Of a stretch of DNA of 64,000 nt, positions 10,701 to 22,600 are shown piece by piece. Both the position numbers and the translations under genes were made by a program. This stretch comes from Diadophis punctatus similis. Taxonomy: Eukaryota > Chordata > Lepidosauria > Squamata > Dipsadidae. Position 1 is the stretch's first letter. Each line of letters starts with the position of its first letter. Location: assembly GCA_023053685.1 (NCBI GenBank), contig JALIGW010000002.1, positions 253,064,239 through 253,128,238 of the forward strand, written 5' to 3'. The notes under the pieces are model-generated. The model was given only the letters and a program-made list of their open reading frames with translations. It made no database searches and had not been told where the DNA came from.

Positions 10701-11714
10701 TTCTTTGCAAACAGTCCCTGAGAAAAGGCCTCTAGAAAACAGGTGTTGGGGTGCGGGTGATCATGGTACCCGGGAATGATCGTGGGGGGGGGGAAGAGCC
10801 GCAGATTCAGGTAAGAAGATACCTTGGTCACCTCGAGAGGACTTGGGTGTGTGTGCAACGAACGCGTTTCCGAAAGAACTCTCGTTTCCCAGAGTTTAAA
10901 AAGTGAGGAGGGAGAAATACTTGCAAGATTCTGTATTGTAATCTTACAGTCAGAGATGGAGCTCATATTCATTCTCCTGTTTGTTGTCTGGGTTGACCAA
11001 TGTCTCCTCCGATCAGGATTCCCAGACCAGGGATGTAGCACGCCTAGCCTGAATCCAAGGGGGCTTCTATACCCAACAACAACAGCCTTTGAAAAATACA
11101 CACACAGAGACACATGTACACACACACCCTATTCGGTGGATCCCAGTTCTGTGATTATTTAGAAACGTTAGCTGGTGCTGTTAACGGTGAACTTAATAAA
11201 GACAAATTAACACACTTTTTCATGGACAGAACGTGGCTTAATGACTGCAGATTTTCTCCATGGGGATCTTTTAATTTTTTTTTAATATTTCATTCAACAA
11301 CTGCTGAGAATTTGTTCCCCCAAAGACCTCAGATACAATCTGCCCCATGATCATCCTGAGTCTGTTATTTGATATTTTAAAAAGTTTCCTACAGATACAA
11401 AGAAGCAAATACAAATTTGTTTATTCATCACATTCTACAAATATAATCAATATAAATATAAATATGATTGCATTTTGCAGTCAATTTTTCTTCGTATACT
11501 TCAACTGTCATACATTCATATTTCAACTAAAAGGGAATCTCAATATAAAAATATACATTATTCAATTAGTATTTCCTACGGAGGGAAGCCCTGAGGTCAG
11601 TTAAATTCTCAGCAACTCAACTGACTTATAAAAAGAATCCCATTTTTCAGGTGAAAAGTATTTCTAACAGCAAAATCAAAGCCCAAGGGACTCTGGTTTT
11701 AAATGCTCTGGACT
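10701..11714. other. Unassigned stretch; possible signal-peptide-like reading
   Basis: A reading from ATG at 10955 gives a hydrophobic start (MELIFILLFVVWV) preceded by a TTACAG acceptor-like site. It has no recognisable continuation. The remainder is AT-rich and unrecognised. Confidence 0.2.
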
Positions 11715-12320
11715 GCAACAGTGCAAATTCAGGTAGCCCTGAGCATCGCTGTATGGCTCATTTTGGGAGGGTATAAACCCATCAGTGTGAAAAGGCATGT
11801 CAATTTCTTATGTACAAGTAGTCGTCCACATATGACCCCAATTGACCCCAAAATTTTGTTGCTAAATGAGATTTGTTCTCTCTTGCCATGGCCGGCGTTC
11901 AGTGAATCACTGCCGTTGTCATGTTAGTAACATGGTTAAATGTCTATAGCGATTCCCAGCCGTCCAGGTCAGGGTTGTTGCCAAAGGTGCTTTTTTCAAG
12001 AGGCAACTGGACTTTCTTGCCTTTTCCTGGAAGACCTTTCGCTTCTCATTCCAAGAAGTCACCTGAGTAACATGGTCGTCCAGTGTAATCTGGCTCCCGC
12101 ATTTACTTAGCTCCTGGGAAGGTCACAAGAAGGTCATCCCGTAACCCCAGGGGTACGCAACCGTCATCAATTCGAGTCCATTTTCAAGCATGAATTTTCA
12201 TCAGGAGGCCGTGTGGATGCGGCGACTGCTGTAAGTCATAATTCGTCTTTTTCAGTGCCATTGAAGGTCACTAAGGCAGTCATTGACTTAGTCCTTATTC
12301 AAGGACGACCTGTTTGTGAA
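11715..12320 (+). repeat. Segment with inverted copy at 33.15-33.77 kb
   Basis: GGGTATAAACCCATCAG, GTTGCTAAATGAGATT and CCAAAGGTGCTTTTTTCAAG all reappear, reverse-complemented and in the same order, at 33770-33150. That copy has a SINE inserted. The segment includes repeat-derived sequence (AAGAGGCAACTGGAC), also seen at 56560. The last about 90 bases resemble the 8676 MITE family. Confidence 0.75.
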
Positions 12321-13573
12321 ACGTCTCAGAGAGGAAAGTATTTCACGTGGCCGGCCTTTTGCTGAGTCTCTGCTGAAAGAACACGTTGCTCTTTGTTCCG
12401 TGGAGTGTCCGGGAGAGTCCTGAAGAAACCTAGTTGGCCACCAGCTAGATCTGGCCATGCAGATGTGTGAGGTTCCCTAGAATTCCAGGCCTCCTGGAAT
12501 TCTCCTTTCGATGCAAGAAAAGAAGAAAGCAGCATGAGGCGCATCTGGTGTCAAGAGGAGTCAGCCAATCAAATCGAAGGTAGCAGAGCTAGGAGATATA
12601 AAAGGTGGAGTTGGGAGACCCTTAGGGTTCTCTACCTGGAGTTAACTGACAAGGAAGGAGGTTAACAGTGGAGAAACAGGCCCTAGGGCAGTGATGGCGA
12701 ACCTTTTTTCCCTCGGGTGCCGAAAGCGCGTGCGCGTGCTCTATCATGCACGTGCGAGTGCCCACACCCAAAATTCAATGCCTGGGGAGGGCGGAAACGG
12801 CCTCCCCCACCCCCGCAGAGGTCCTCTGGAGGCTGGACATGTCCCGTTTTCCGACTTCCAGTGGGCCCGGTAGGCCCGTTTCTTGCCCTCCCCAGGCTCC
12901 AGAGGCTTCCCTGGAGCCTGGAGAGGGCGAAAACGCCCCCCTGCCCCCCTGGAGGCCCTCCGGAAGCCTAAAATGCCCTCCCAGAGCCTCCGCGTGAGCC
13001 AAAAATTAGCTGGCTGGTGCACACATGCACGCTGGAGCTGAGCTAGGGCAACGGCTTGCGTGCCAGCAGATATGGCTCCGCGTGCCACCTGTGGCACGCG
13101 TGCCATAGGTTCGCCATCACTGCCCTAGGGTGTCCTGAGGGAAGCGAACGACAAGGTTTGGAGTCATTAGTGGTTTTATGTTGGGTTAGCTGTACAGAGA
13201 GTTAAACAGTATTATACGTACTCTAGACTGTAGGCTATAATCCATGAAGGACTGAAGTCCTTAGGCTCAGTTAAGAAAGCTGAGACTGTTCATTGAGAGG
13301 AAGGAAAAGTCTAAAGAAGTGAACCACTTGTAGTTGCTATAAGAAACTTATTTGTTACGTGCTGAGAAGACTGTAACTAATAAACTTGTTTCTTGTTTGT
13401 TAAAGAAGCGTGGCAAAGTCTTCATTTCACTTACATGAAGTATTTCAAGCAAGCCAGCAGAGTCTAAGGTTATTGTATCTAAACATAACCACCGGCAGAG
13501 TGCTAAGTGGGGATTGAGATGTACCCTTCTTCAGCTCACTGAGGAAAGCAACATTAATATCAAGCCTTTAAGA
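12321..13573 (+). repeat. LTR-like sequence interrupted by a hAT element
   Basis: GATATAAAAGG (about 12595) and AATAAACTTG (about 13379) lie in the order expected of promoter and polyadenylation signals in an LTR, with hAT 12689-13122 between them. Part near 12400-12460 matches 960-1020 reversed. No internal retroviral coding region is visible. Confidence 0.35.
12689..13122. mobile_element. hAT MITE, TSD CCCTAGGG
   Basis: Its ends are CAGTGATGGCGAACC and GGTTCGCCATCACTG. They are flanked on both sides by the exact 8-bp duplication CCCTAGGG (12681-12688 and 13123-13130). 434 bp, non-coding. Confidence 0.93.
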
Positions 13574-14299
13574 CAGCGGTTCCCAACCTTCCAAATGCCG
13601 TGACCCGTGACCCGCCCCCGCGCCCCCACCGTGACCACCCCGCCGCCACCATTTGGGTTCTTTTACCCTCTGCGCATGTGCAAAGCGTTCTGCGCATGCG
13701 CAGAGGGTAAAAGAACCCAAATGGCGGCGTCCGGGTGAAGTCTCCAGATCCGGGCGAGGTCTCCGCTCGCTTCACGTGTTGCCTCTGGGAGCTTTTCGAG
13801 TCCCGTCACGAAAGACATGCACAAATTCGGCGGGGCCGGGACAGGCGGCTGCCCGGAGAGAGCCATCCCCTTAGTAGAGTCTCTCCCGTCTACCTGTAGC
13901 GTTCAGGGCGAAGGGGGTGGCTTTCTCCGGGCAGCCGCCTGTCCCGGCCCCGCCGAAGTCACGCACGCCTTTCGCGACCAGGCTCGAAAAGCTCCCAGAG
14001 GCAACACGCGAAGCAAGCGGAGACCTCGCCCGGATCTGGAGACTTCACCTGGACGCCGCCATTTGGCTTCTTTTACCCTCTGCGCATGCGCAGAACGCTT
14101 TGCGCATGCACAGAGGGTAAAAGAACCCAAATGGCGGCGGCGGGGTGGGTCGCGGTGCGGGGGCGGGACACGGGTTGTGGGTCGCGATATGGCCAGGCTT
14201 GTGGCAGTGGTCAGGTGGAGCTGAGGATGCCGGGGCGACCCCTGGGAAATGGTTGTTCGACCCCCAAAGGGGTCGCGACCCCCAGGTTGGGAACTGCTG
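13574..14299. mobile_element. hAT MITE with internal inverted repeats, TSD CTTTAAGA
   Basis: Ends CAGCGGTTCCCAACC and GGTTGGGAACTGCTG, flanked by CTTTAAGA (13566-13573 and 14300-14307). The interior contains two copies of a foldback around CTCTGCGCATGCGCAGAG (near 13693 and 14080) in mirrored halves, so the 726-bp element is nearly palindromic. Confidence 0.93.
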
Positions 14300-15278
14300 C
14301 TTTAAGAGGAGAGAAGATAACAGGAGGTGCCACTCTTGGTTAGGGAGCTGTAGTAAATAATTATACCCGGACATTATTCTACGCTACCAATACAATTAAA
14401 GCCAATACCCCTGACCGGGAAGGCAGAGGCCTCCACAACTGGGAAAACCATCACCATTCATTTATCAAGGAATATTGTTCATATCTTTTTTAAATACAAA
14501 GAAATGAAAAATCTGACTGGCTTCTGCATGTTTTCATTGTGAACCTATGGCACGCGCCCCCTCGCCCCAGCTCAGCCAGATGGTCGTTGGGTTTCCGGCA
14601 CTCTGGCATGCACACGCGTGCGCACATTCCGGTTTGGGAACTCTGTGCCTAAAAGGTTCGCCATCGCTGACCGAGGCCCTTAATGCTGACCTCAGGGACG
14701 TCTTGTTGTCTCCAGAACAAGCCAGAAGGACGGGGTGGATGGGTGGGTAGATGGAGGGGTGGGCGACGGTGGATAATTCTGCTGCAAACAGACACATATG
14801 AGGCTGAAAAGGCCACTTCCTGGAACTTACCACCAAGCGGTGAACAGCGCAAGAGCATAATAAAGCAAGCTGCCTCTCTGGATCCGCCTTGTCCTGAAAC
14901 AATAAAGAGTTGGAGACCCTTGGAGACATCGAGAAGAAACTGGATTTAACCCCCCCCCCCCCCCCCGTCTCTCGGTGTTAGGAATATCCTCCTAATCCAT
15001 AAAGGAAACGGATTGGAGGGAATATCTGGGCTTGCGATATGTCGGGGTGGGTGGGTGTCCTGGTGGGGGGATTCCCGAGGCAGGATCTGGGACGGAATCC
15101 TAAACGCCTCCCTCGTTCCTCAGCTGCCCAGATCAGACACGCGCAGTTCGGGATGGAGGTCTACACTTCCAAAGAGTCGCACATCGAGTAGACCCACTGA
15201 AAGGAGTCAGGTTTACCCGAATCCTGCCCGGTTCTCACACCAACCCACCTACGTCTCCCAAAGTCAAAATTTGCTTAC
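14300..15278. other. Mixed repeats, no recognised gene
   Basis: Bases about 14540-14670 resemble the GTGATGGCGAACC hAT family in a decayed form. Two AATAAA signals (about 14858 and 14900) precede a C-run at 14950, perhaps an old LTR end. Nothing else could be assigned. Confidence 0.3.
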
Positions 15279-15775
15279 CCTTGCCAGAGAGCATGGAAAT
15301 TTCGAGGAAGCAAAGATCCCCGTCGATCTGGGAAGAAACAGCGGTGAGACAGTTGTGACAGCTGAACTCCTCCCCGAGTTTGAGCCACGCTGACCCACAA
15401 AGCATCTTTCCTTGACAGCCAATATTCTCCAAAGACTGCCTGTAACCGGATCTCTTTTGGAATCCCCTGGATCGTTCCCTTGGATGATCTAGTGCTCTTT
15501 CGCTGTTTTCTGGCACCCCTGGCACCCCCTCCCCCATCCCAGGATCCCAGGGGGCTTCTTCACCCAGACCCTCCCACACACACGCCGTTCATGCTGCAGG
15601 CAATTCCTCTGCAGGGGTGGCTGTCAGAGCACGATCCCCGCTTCTCTCCCGCACTCACCTCCGATCCCAGGATTCCCAGACTGGATCTGAAGACGGGCCG
15701 GCACACTGGAATCCATCCTGAGCTGCAAAAAGCAACAGAAATCAATTCAGACAGTTGGTCGCCATCGGGGCTCCG

Positions 15776-15827
<52 letters not shown>

Positions 15828-16413
15828 AGAGAGACAGAGACAGAGACATTCGGTCCACATCCAGTTTCCCTCCCAGGGTCCTAACTGGGGAGCTCCCAGG
15901 AACGGCGCCCGGAGAAACGCAAGGACGGCAGAGCCTCACCTGACTCCAGAGAAAGGTCCAGTTGCACCTTCAGATCCAATCCTCCCTGCGCTTCGTTTGG
16001 ACCTGCAAGGGGACAATTGACCCCACATGAAAACACACACAGATACAGAAGCGCGCGCACATCAAGACGGTCCAACCTTTTTCAAGAGGTTCCCTTTGAC
16101 TTCTTTATGCTAAAGTAGATGAATGCGGGTAAAGGAAGGGCGGTGCTTTTTTGGAGGAAAAGTGGGAACGTGCTGGTCGACCCCCCCCCAAACCATAACC
16201 CAAACACTCCCCCTCCCCCAGCTCTCTTTGCAGCAAGAGAATCTCCCTCCCACCTCCCAGGAGATTCTCCCCTCCCACGCGCCTTCAAACCCCGAGGGAG
16301 GGAGCCAAAGAAAGGGAAAGGGCCAAGGGGTCCCGGGTCCTCCCCAAACTGACCTCCGAATCCGGGGGGCCCTCGTCGGAGAGCCAGGAGGTTCACCTCT
16401 AGTCTCCTTGGTC
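15279..16413 (-). CDS. Cluster of four short exon-like segments
   Basis: On the minus strand four segments of 60, 63, 64 and 49 nt (16413-16354, 16002-15940, 15722-15659, 15327-15279) each have a pyrimidine-tract AG acceptor and a donor (GTCAGT, GTGAGG, GTGAGT, GTAAGC). The first two are phase 1 to phase 1 and would encode G-PRRLEVNLLALRRG... and G-PNEAQGGLDLKVQLDL.... The third changes phase. A phase-1 first exon (ATGCAGCGCG then GTGAGC) lies upstream at 17550-17541. Introns would be about 220-350 nt, unusually regular. No family was recognised. It could be a decayed gene or chance. Confidence 0.25.
15777..15822 (+). repeat. (GT)n microsatellite
   Basis: About 22 GT units followed by (GAGAGA) and (CAGAGA) runs. 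Confidence 0.95.
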
Positions 16414-16599
16414 CTGCAACGAGAAAGAGAGGAAGGATTCTCAGACAGTTCATTCCAGAGGAAGATTCATCCAAGACCCCAAGAGGTCCCTCCGGACAGG
16501 TTTAGCCGATCGTCCTCTCCTCTCCCTTTCAAGGGGTCTCGATCTCAGATGGGAGAAGAGCTGCAGCGAGGAAGGTGGAAAGGAGGGAATCCGGCAGGT

Positions 16600-16893
16600 T
16601 CCCACTGGAGCAGGCTGCCCATGGGGGGCCGGGTGTGTATGTCCAGCCTCTCCCTGGGAAGGATGCGCCCCCGCCTATTCCTGCCACTGCTGTCGCCCTG
16701 GGGGAAACGGAAGGCAACGCCAGTCTTTGGGTTCCGAAGACTCGCTCTGTGTGTGTCTGTCTGTCTGTCCCTCCGTCCATCTGTTCGCCCACTCGCCCGT
16801 CCGTCCTTTCGCACATCCGTCCGCCCGCCTGCCCACACCACACCGACACACATGACTCCTGCTGCTATGATCGCTTCCCGGAAAGAAGGCTGC
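16600..16893 (+). repeat. Third copy of inverted-repeat arm
   Basis: CAGGCTGCCCATGGGGGGCC through CGCTTCCCGGAAAGAAGGCTGC matches 10238-10470 in the same orientation. It then breaks abruptly into an AT-rich tract. Confidence 0.85.
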
Positions 16894-17485
16894 ATTATTA
16901 ATTTTATTATTAATTTTATTATTAATTTTAATTAATTAATTTTATTATTAATTTTATTATTATTTTATTATTAATTTTAATAATTATTTTTAATAATTAA
17001 TTTTAATTAATTAATTTTAATTAATTTTAATAATTAATTTTAATAATTAATTTTAATAAAATTTTAATTAATTAAATAAATAAATAATAAAATAAGATAT
17101 TTTAATTTATATTTAATTAACATAATTAATAAAATTTGTTAATTTATTGATTTAATTAATCAATATATATATATATATAATTAGTTAATTTTAATTAATA
17201 TATTAATTAATTATTTTTAATTAATATATTAATTACATATAAATTAAAATATATTATTATATATATATAATATAAATTATTTATATAATTTATATATAAA
17301 ATATAAATATATATAATATATATAAAATATAAATTTAAATTTAAATTAAAAATTAATTAATTAATATTTATTTAATTAATATTAATTAATATTTATTATT
17401 ATTAATAATAATTAATAATTGATTAATATTAAATCATTATTGCTATTAATAATTAATTAATATGTTAATTAATATTAATTGCGCC
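16893..17485. repeat. AT-only low-complexity tract (TAATT)n
   Basis: Nearly 600 bp of T, A and almost nothing else, built from ATTAATTTTA-like units with internal palindromes (TTAATTAA). Confidence 0.95.
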
Positions 17486-17620
17486 CCTCCATCCCGAGCG
17501 GTGCCTCCTTCCGTCCTCCTGCACCCCATCTCGGGCTCACCGCGCTGCATGGCTGCTTCTCCGCCAAAGCTCCAGCCTCGAAAATCCAGCAAGTGGCGAA
17601 GGCTCATCGTGCACGATAAA
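17486..17620 (-). repeat. Module copy (e), first-exon part
   Basis: On the minus strand this has CGGAGAAGCAGCC, ATGCAGCGCG (17550-17541) and GTGAGCCCGAG, then a block matching 505-540 reversed. It is cut off by the AT tract on one side and the 69-bp minisatellite on the other. Confidence 0.5.
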
Positions 17621-17637
17621 AATTATCCTAAGGGTTC

Positions 17638-18262
17638 AGTTTCAGCCTTCTCGCGTATAATTACCGTTATCCGTATAAATATCTTTATCGCGTATAATTC
17701 TCGTTCAGTTTCAACCTTCTCGCGTATAATTACCGTTATCCGTATAAATATCTTTATCGCGTATAATTCTCGTTCAGTTTCAACCTTCTCGCGTATAATT
17801 ACCGTTATCCGTATAAATATCTTTATCGCGTATAATTCTCGTTCAGTTTCAACCTTCTCGCGTATAATTACCGTTATCCGTATAAATATCTTTATCGCGT
17901 ATAATTCTCGTTCAGTTTCAACCTTCTCGCGTATAATTACCGTTATCCGTATAAATATCTTTATCGCGTATAATTCTCATTCAGTTTCAACCTTCTCGTG
18001 TATAATTACCGTTATCCGTATAAATATCTTTATCGCGTATAATTCTCGTTCAGTTTCAACCTTCTCGTGTATAATTACCGTTATCCGGAGAAATATCTTT
18101 ATCGCGTATAATTCTCATTCAGTTTCAACCTTCTCGTGTATAATTACCGTTATCCGGAGAAATATCTTTATCGCGTATAATTCTCGTTCAGTTTCAACCT
18201 TCTCGCGTATAATTACCGTTATCCGGAGAAATATCTTTATCGCGTATAATTCTCGTTCAGTT
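17638..18262 (+). repeat. 69-bp minisatellite, about 9 units
   Basis: The unit starts TTCAGTTTCAACCTTCTCGC and includes TATCTTTATCGCG. There are nine full units plus a partial one. Because 69 is divisible by 3, the array stays open and reads as a repeated 23-residue unit. Late units share CGGAGAAATATC in place of CGTATAAATATC, showing local spread of variants. Confidence 0.95.
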
Positions 18263-18554
18263 TCAGCCTTCCGAATAAGCAGCGAAGCCTGTTCGTTTAA
18301 GCAACTACCTACCAAGAGGGAACGAAGTCCTATGTGTCAGGCGATGCCAAGTCCTCTGCCTATACCCCCAAGGAGGAGTGGCCAGGAGGGCCCCTACCCC
18401 CTAGGAGGAGTGGCGAGGCAGAGGAACAAACAGCTCCACCCACTTTTAGTTTTTCGTGAAAATAAAGCTGTTTCACATTCAATTATCCAGTTGACCCCAA
18501 TCAGGGTGTTGCTTCCGCATCCACGCCCTCTGTTGGCCATCTAGTGGTAAGACT
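18263..18554. other. No recognised feature
   Basis: Nothing recognised beyond an AATAAAGC motif near 18461. Confidence 0.3.
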
Positions 18555-18826
18555 AAAGGTTTCCCTCGCACATATATGCTAGTTGTTCCCGACTCTAGGG
18601 GGCGGTGCTCATCTCCGTTTCAAAGCTGAAGAGCACACGGAAGGCTGTTACCTTCCCACCAAAGTGGTCCCTATTCTTCTACTTGTATTTTTACATGCTT
18701 TCGAACTGCTAGGTTGGCAGAAGTTGGGACAAGTAAGGGGGGGGGGCGTTAGGGATTCGAACCGCTGAACTGCCGACCTTTCTGATCGACAAGCTCAGCG
18801 TCTTAGCCACTGAGCCTCCTCGTCCC
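18555..18826 (-). mobile_element. Sauria SINE, internally shortened
   Basis: Read on the minus strand it starts with a tRNA-like head (GGCTCAGTGGCTAAGACGC, TTCAGCGGTTCGAATCCC). It continues with ACTTCTGCCAACCTAGCAG and ends at CACCGCCCCCTAGAGTCGGG...CGAGGGAAACC. This is the squamate Sauria SINE layout with a central deletion. Confidence 0.85.
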
Positions 18827-19399
18827 TTACTGTACCATTAAACATGGCGGAGTACTCTATTTCCATTTCTACGTTGGACTTCTTTTCAGTGAACACTTGA
18901 AAGAACTCCGGTAAAGAACCGATGGCAGAAATGAAAAGGCCGCGGCTTCCTGTCTAGAGAGCGAGCCTGAACCTTGCTCGGCAGATGAATTCATGAGTGC
19001 CAAGAGAGCCACAAGTGAGAATCGGGCGGAAAAGAAGGCGCGATCCTCCCATTGGGACCTCCTGCCACAGCCTTCGTGCCACCCTCTCTCCTCCTTCCCC
19101 AGTTCAGACGCAGCTTCTTCCCCGCTTCCCCCTTCTCTTCAAAGGGGAAGAGAAATGGCGAGGGTGGGAGAGCCCGTAACTAAACTTCCCCACGAAGTTT
19201 CCAGCGCTACGGACAATGACAAATCGCGCGGGCCCAAATCAGACGGAATCAGCTGCAAGTGGCCCCAAAAAGAACTACTTTGTGACCCCGCCCCCACATC
19301 CTCAGACGCGGGGGGGGGGGGGCTAAAGAGGCAGGCAGCCTTGCTCCCTGGGCAGCGACCCTCTTCCTCGGACTCCCGTGGGGGGTGACAGACTGAGCG
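18827..19399. other. CpG-rich stretch, no recognised gene
   Basis: An ATG at 18993 opens 131 codons, rich in S, P and R. It has no recognised domain and is more likely compositional. CCATTGGG occurs near 19049. Confidence 0.25.
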
Positions 19400-19645
19400 C
19401 CCCCCCCCCTGCCGCACATAGCGCTCCAGCGCCTCACCTGGGATGCGTGCGTGTGATCCGCGGTCCAGGGATTTCGCTGAGCTCTTGCGCAGCCCTCCAA
19501 GAGGGCGCCCAGCCCCACTACTCGGGGCAGCTCTTTCTGCAGAGGATCCCCCCCCCGTTGAATTTATTTTCTTGTGGGAGTTAAATACCCAGCCCCTCAG
19601 TCACAGAGGGACCCTGGGCGGTGTCTAAATGAAAGAGGAAAACCT
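19400..19645 (-). repeat. Distal part of the module, minus strand
   Basis: On the minus strand: ACACCGCCCAGGGTCCC, AAGAAAATAAATTCAACG and ATCCCTGGACCGCGGATCA, in the order of 6160-6330. It abuts the satellite array, which appears to interrupt it after the GGTTTTCCTC block. Confidence 0.65.
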
Positions 19646-19649
19646 AACA

Positions 19650-22600
19650 CCGAATAAAAGATGTCTTTTGTTACGTACTTTGCTATATATTTTGCTACCG
19701 TCTTTCGCTATGTCTTTTGCTACGTATTTTGCTACGGTCTTTTGCTATGTTACGTACTTTGCTATATATTTTGCTACCGTCTTTCGCTATGTCTTTTGGT
19801 ACGTATTTTGCTACCGTCTTTTGCTATGTTACGTACTTTGCTATATATTTTGCTACCGTCTTTCGCTATGTCTTTTGGTACGTACTTTGCTACGGTCTTT
19901 TGCTATGTTACGTACTTTGCTATATATTTTGCTACCGTCTTTCGCTATGTCTTTTGGTACGTATTTTGCTACCGTCTTTTGCTATGTTACGTACTTTGCT
20001 ATATATTTTGCTACCGTCTTTCGCTATGTCTTTTGGTACGTACTTTGCTACGGTCTTTTGCTATGTTACGTACTTTGCTATATATTTTGCTACCGTCGTC
20101 GCTATGTTTTGGCACGTATTTTGCTACGGTCTTTTGCTATGTTACGTACTTTGCTATATATTTTGCTACCGTCGTCGCTATGTTTTGGCACGTATTTTGC
20201 TACGGTCTTTTGCTATGTTACGTACTTTGCTATATATTTTGCTACCGTCGTCGCTATGTTTTGGCACGTATTTTGCTACGGTCTTTTGCTATGTTACGTA
20301 CTTTGCTATATATTTTGCTACCGTCGTCGCTATGTTTTGGCACGTATTTTGCTACGGTCTTTTGCTATGTTACGTACTTTGCTATATATTTTGCTACCGT
20401 CGTCGCTATGTTTTGGCACGTATTTTGCTACGGTCTTTTGCTATGTTACATACTTTGCTATATATTTTGCTACCGTCGTCGCTATGTTTTGGCACGTATT
20501 TTGCTACGCTCTTTTGCTATGTTACGTACTTGGCTATATATTTTGCTACCGTCTTTCGCTATGTTACGTACTTGGCTATATATTTTGCTACCGTCTTTTG
20601 CTATGTTACGTACTTGGCTATATATTTTGCTACCGTCTTTCGCTATGTCTTTTGGCACGTATTTTGCTACGGTCTTTTGCTATGTTACGTACTTGGCTAT
20701 ATATTTTGCTACCGTCTTTCGCTATGTTACGTACTTGGCTATATATTTTGCTACCGTCTTTTGCTATGTTACGTACTTGGCTATATATTTTGCTACCGTC
20801 TTTCGCTATGTCTTTTGGCACGTATTTTGCTACGGTCTTTTGCTATGTTACGTACTTGGCTATATATTTTGCTACCGTCTTTCGCTATGTCTTTTGCTAC
20901 GTATTTTGCTACGGTCTTTTGCTATGTTACATACTTTGCTATATATTTTGCTACCGTCGTCGCTATGTTTTGGCACGTACTTTGCTACGGTCTTTTGCTA
21001 TGTTACGTACTTTGCTATATATTTTGCTACCGTCGTCGCTATGTTTTGGCACGTATTTTGCTACGGTCTTTTGCTATGTTACATACTTTGCTATATATTT
21101 TGCTACCGTCGTCGCTATGTTTTGGCACGTACTTTGCTACGGTCTTTTGCTATGTTACGTACTTTGCTATATATTTTGCTACCGTCGTCGCTATGTTTTG
21201 GCACGTATTTTGCTACGGTCTTTTGCTATGTTACGTACTTTGCTATATATTTTGCTACCGTCTTTCGCTATGTCTTTTGGCACGTATTTTGCTACGGTCT
21301 TTTGCTATGTTACGTACTTGGCTATATATTTTGCTACCGTCTTTCGCTATGTCTTTTGCTACGTATTTTGCTACGGTCTTTTGCTATGTTACGTACTTGG
21401 CTATATATTTTGCTACCGTCGTCGCTATGTTTTAGCACGTATTTTGCTACGGTCTTTTGCTATGTTACGTACTTTGCTATATATTTTGCTACCGTCTTTC
21501 GCTATGTCTTTTGCTACGTATTTTGCTACGGTCTTTTGCTATGTTACGTACTTGGCTATATATTTTGCTACCGTCGTCGCGATGTTTTAGCACGTATTTT
21601 GCTACGGTCTTTTGCTATGTTACGTACTTGGCTATATATTTTGCTACCGTCTTTCGCTATGTCTTTTGCTACGTATTTTGCTACGGTCTTTTGCTATGTT
21701 ACGTACTTGGCTATATATTTTGCTACCGTCGTCGCTATGTTTTAGCACGTATTTTGCTACGGTCTTTTGCTATGTTACGTACTTTGCTATATATTTTGCT
21801 ACCGTCGTCGCTATGTTTTGGCACGTATTTTGCTACGGTCTTTTGCTATGTTACGTACTTGGCTATATATTTTGCTACCGTCTTTCGCTATGTCTTTTGC
21901 TACGTATTTTGCTACGGTCTTTTGCTATGTTACGTACTTGGCTATATATTTTGCTACCGTCTTTCGCTATGTCTTTTGGCACGTATTTTGCTACGGTCTT
22001 TTGCTATGTTACGTACTTGGCTATATATTTTGCTACCGTCTTTCGCTATGTCTTTTGCTACGTATTTTGCTACGGTCTTTTGCTATGTTACGTACTTTGC
22101 TATATATTTTGCTACCGTCGTCGCTATGTCTTTTGGTACATACTTTGCTACGATCTTTTGCTATGTTACGTACTTGGCTATATATTTTGCTACCGTCTTT
22201 CGCTATGTCTTTTGCTACGTATTTTGCTACGGTCTTTTGCTATGTTACGTACTTTGCTATATATTTTGCTACCGTCTTTCGCTATGTCTTTTGCTACGTA
22301 TTTTGCTACGGTCTTTTGCTATGTTACGTACTTTGCTATATATTTTGCTACCGTCGTCGCTATGTCTTTTGGTACATACTTTGCTACGCTCTTTTGCTAT
22401 GTTACGTACTTGGCTATATATTTTGCTACCGTCTTTCGCTATGTCTTTTGCTACGTATTTTGCTACGGTCTTTTGCTATGTTACGTACTTGGCTATATAT
22501 TTTGCTACCGTCGTCGCTATGTTTTAGCACGTATTTTGCTACGGTCTTTTGCTATGTTACGTACTTTGCTATATATTTTGCTACCGTCTTTCGCTATGTC

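Noticed and set aside
17638..18262. CRISPR array
   Set aside because: Direct repeats are contiguous with no variable spacers, and the DNA is vertebrate.
17462..18544. 360-codon frame over the 69-bp repeats
   Set aside because: It stays open only because the unit length is a multiple of three; no independent evidence of a gene.
18993..19388. 131-codon frame as a gene
   Set aside because: No recognised domain, a low-complexity S/P/R composition and no splice or promoter support.
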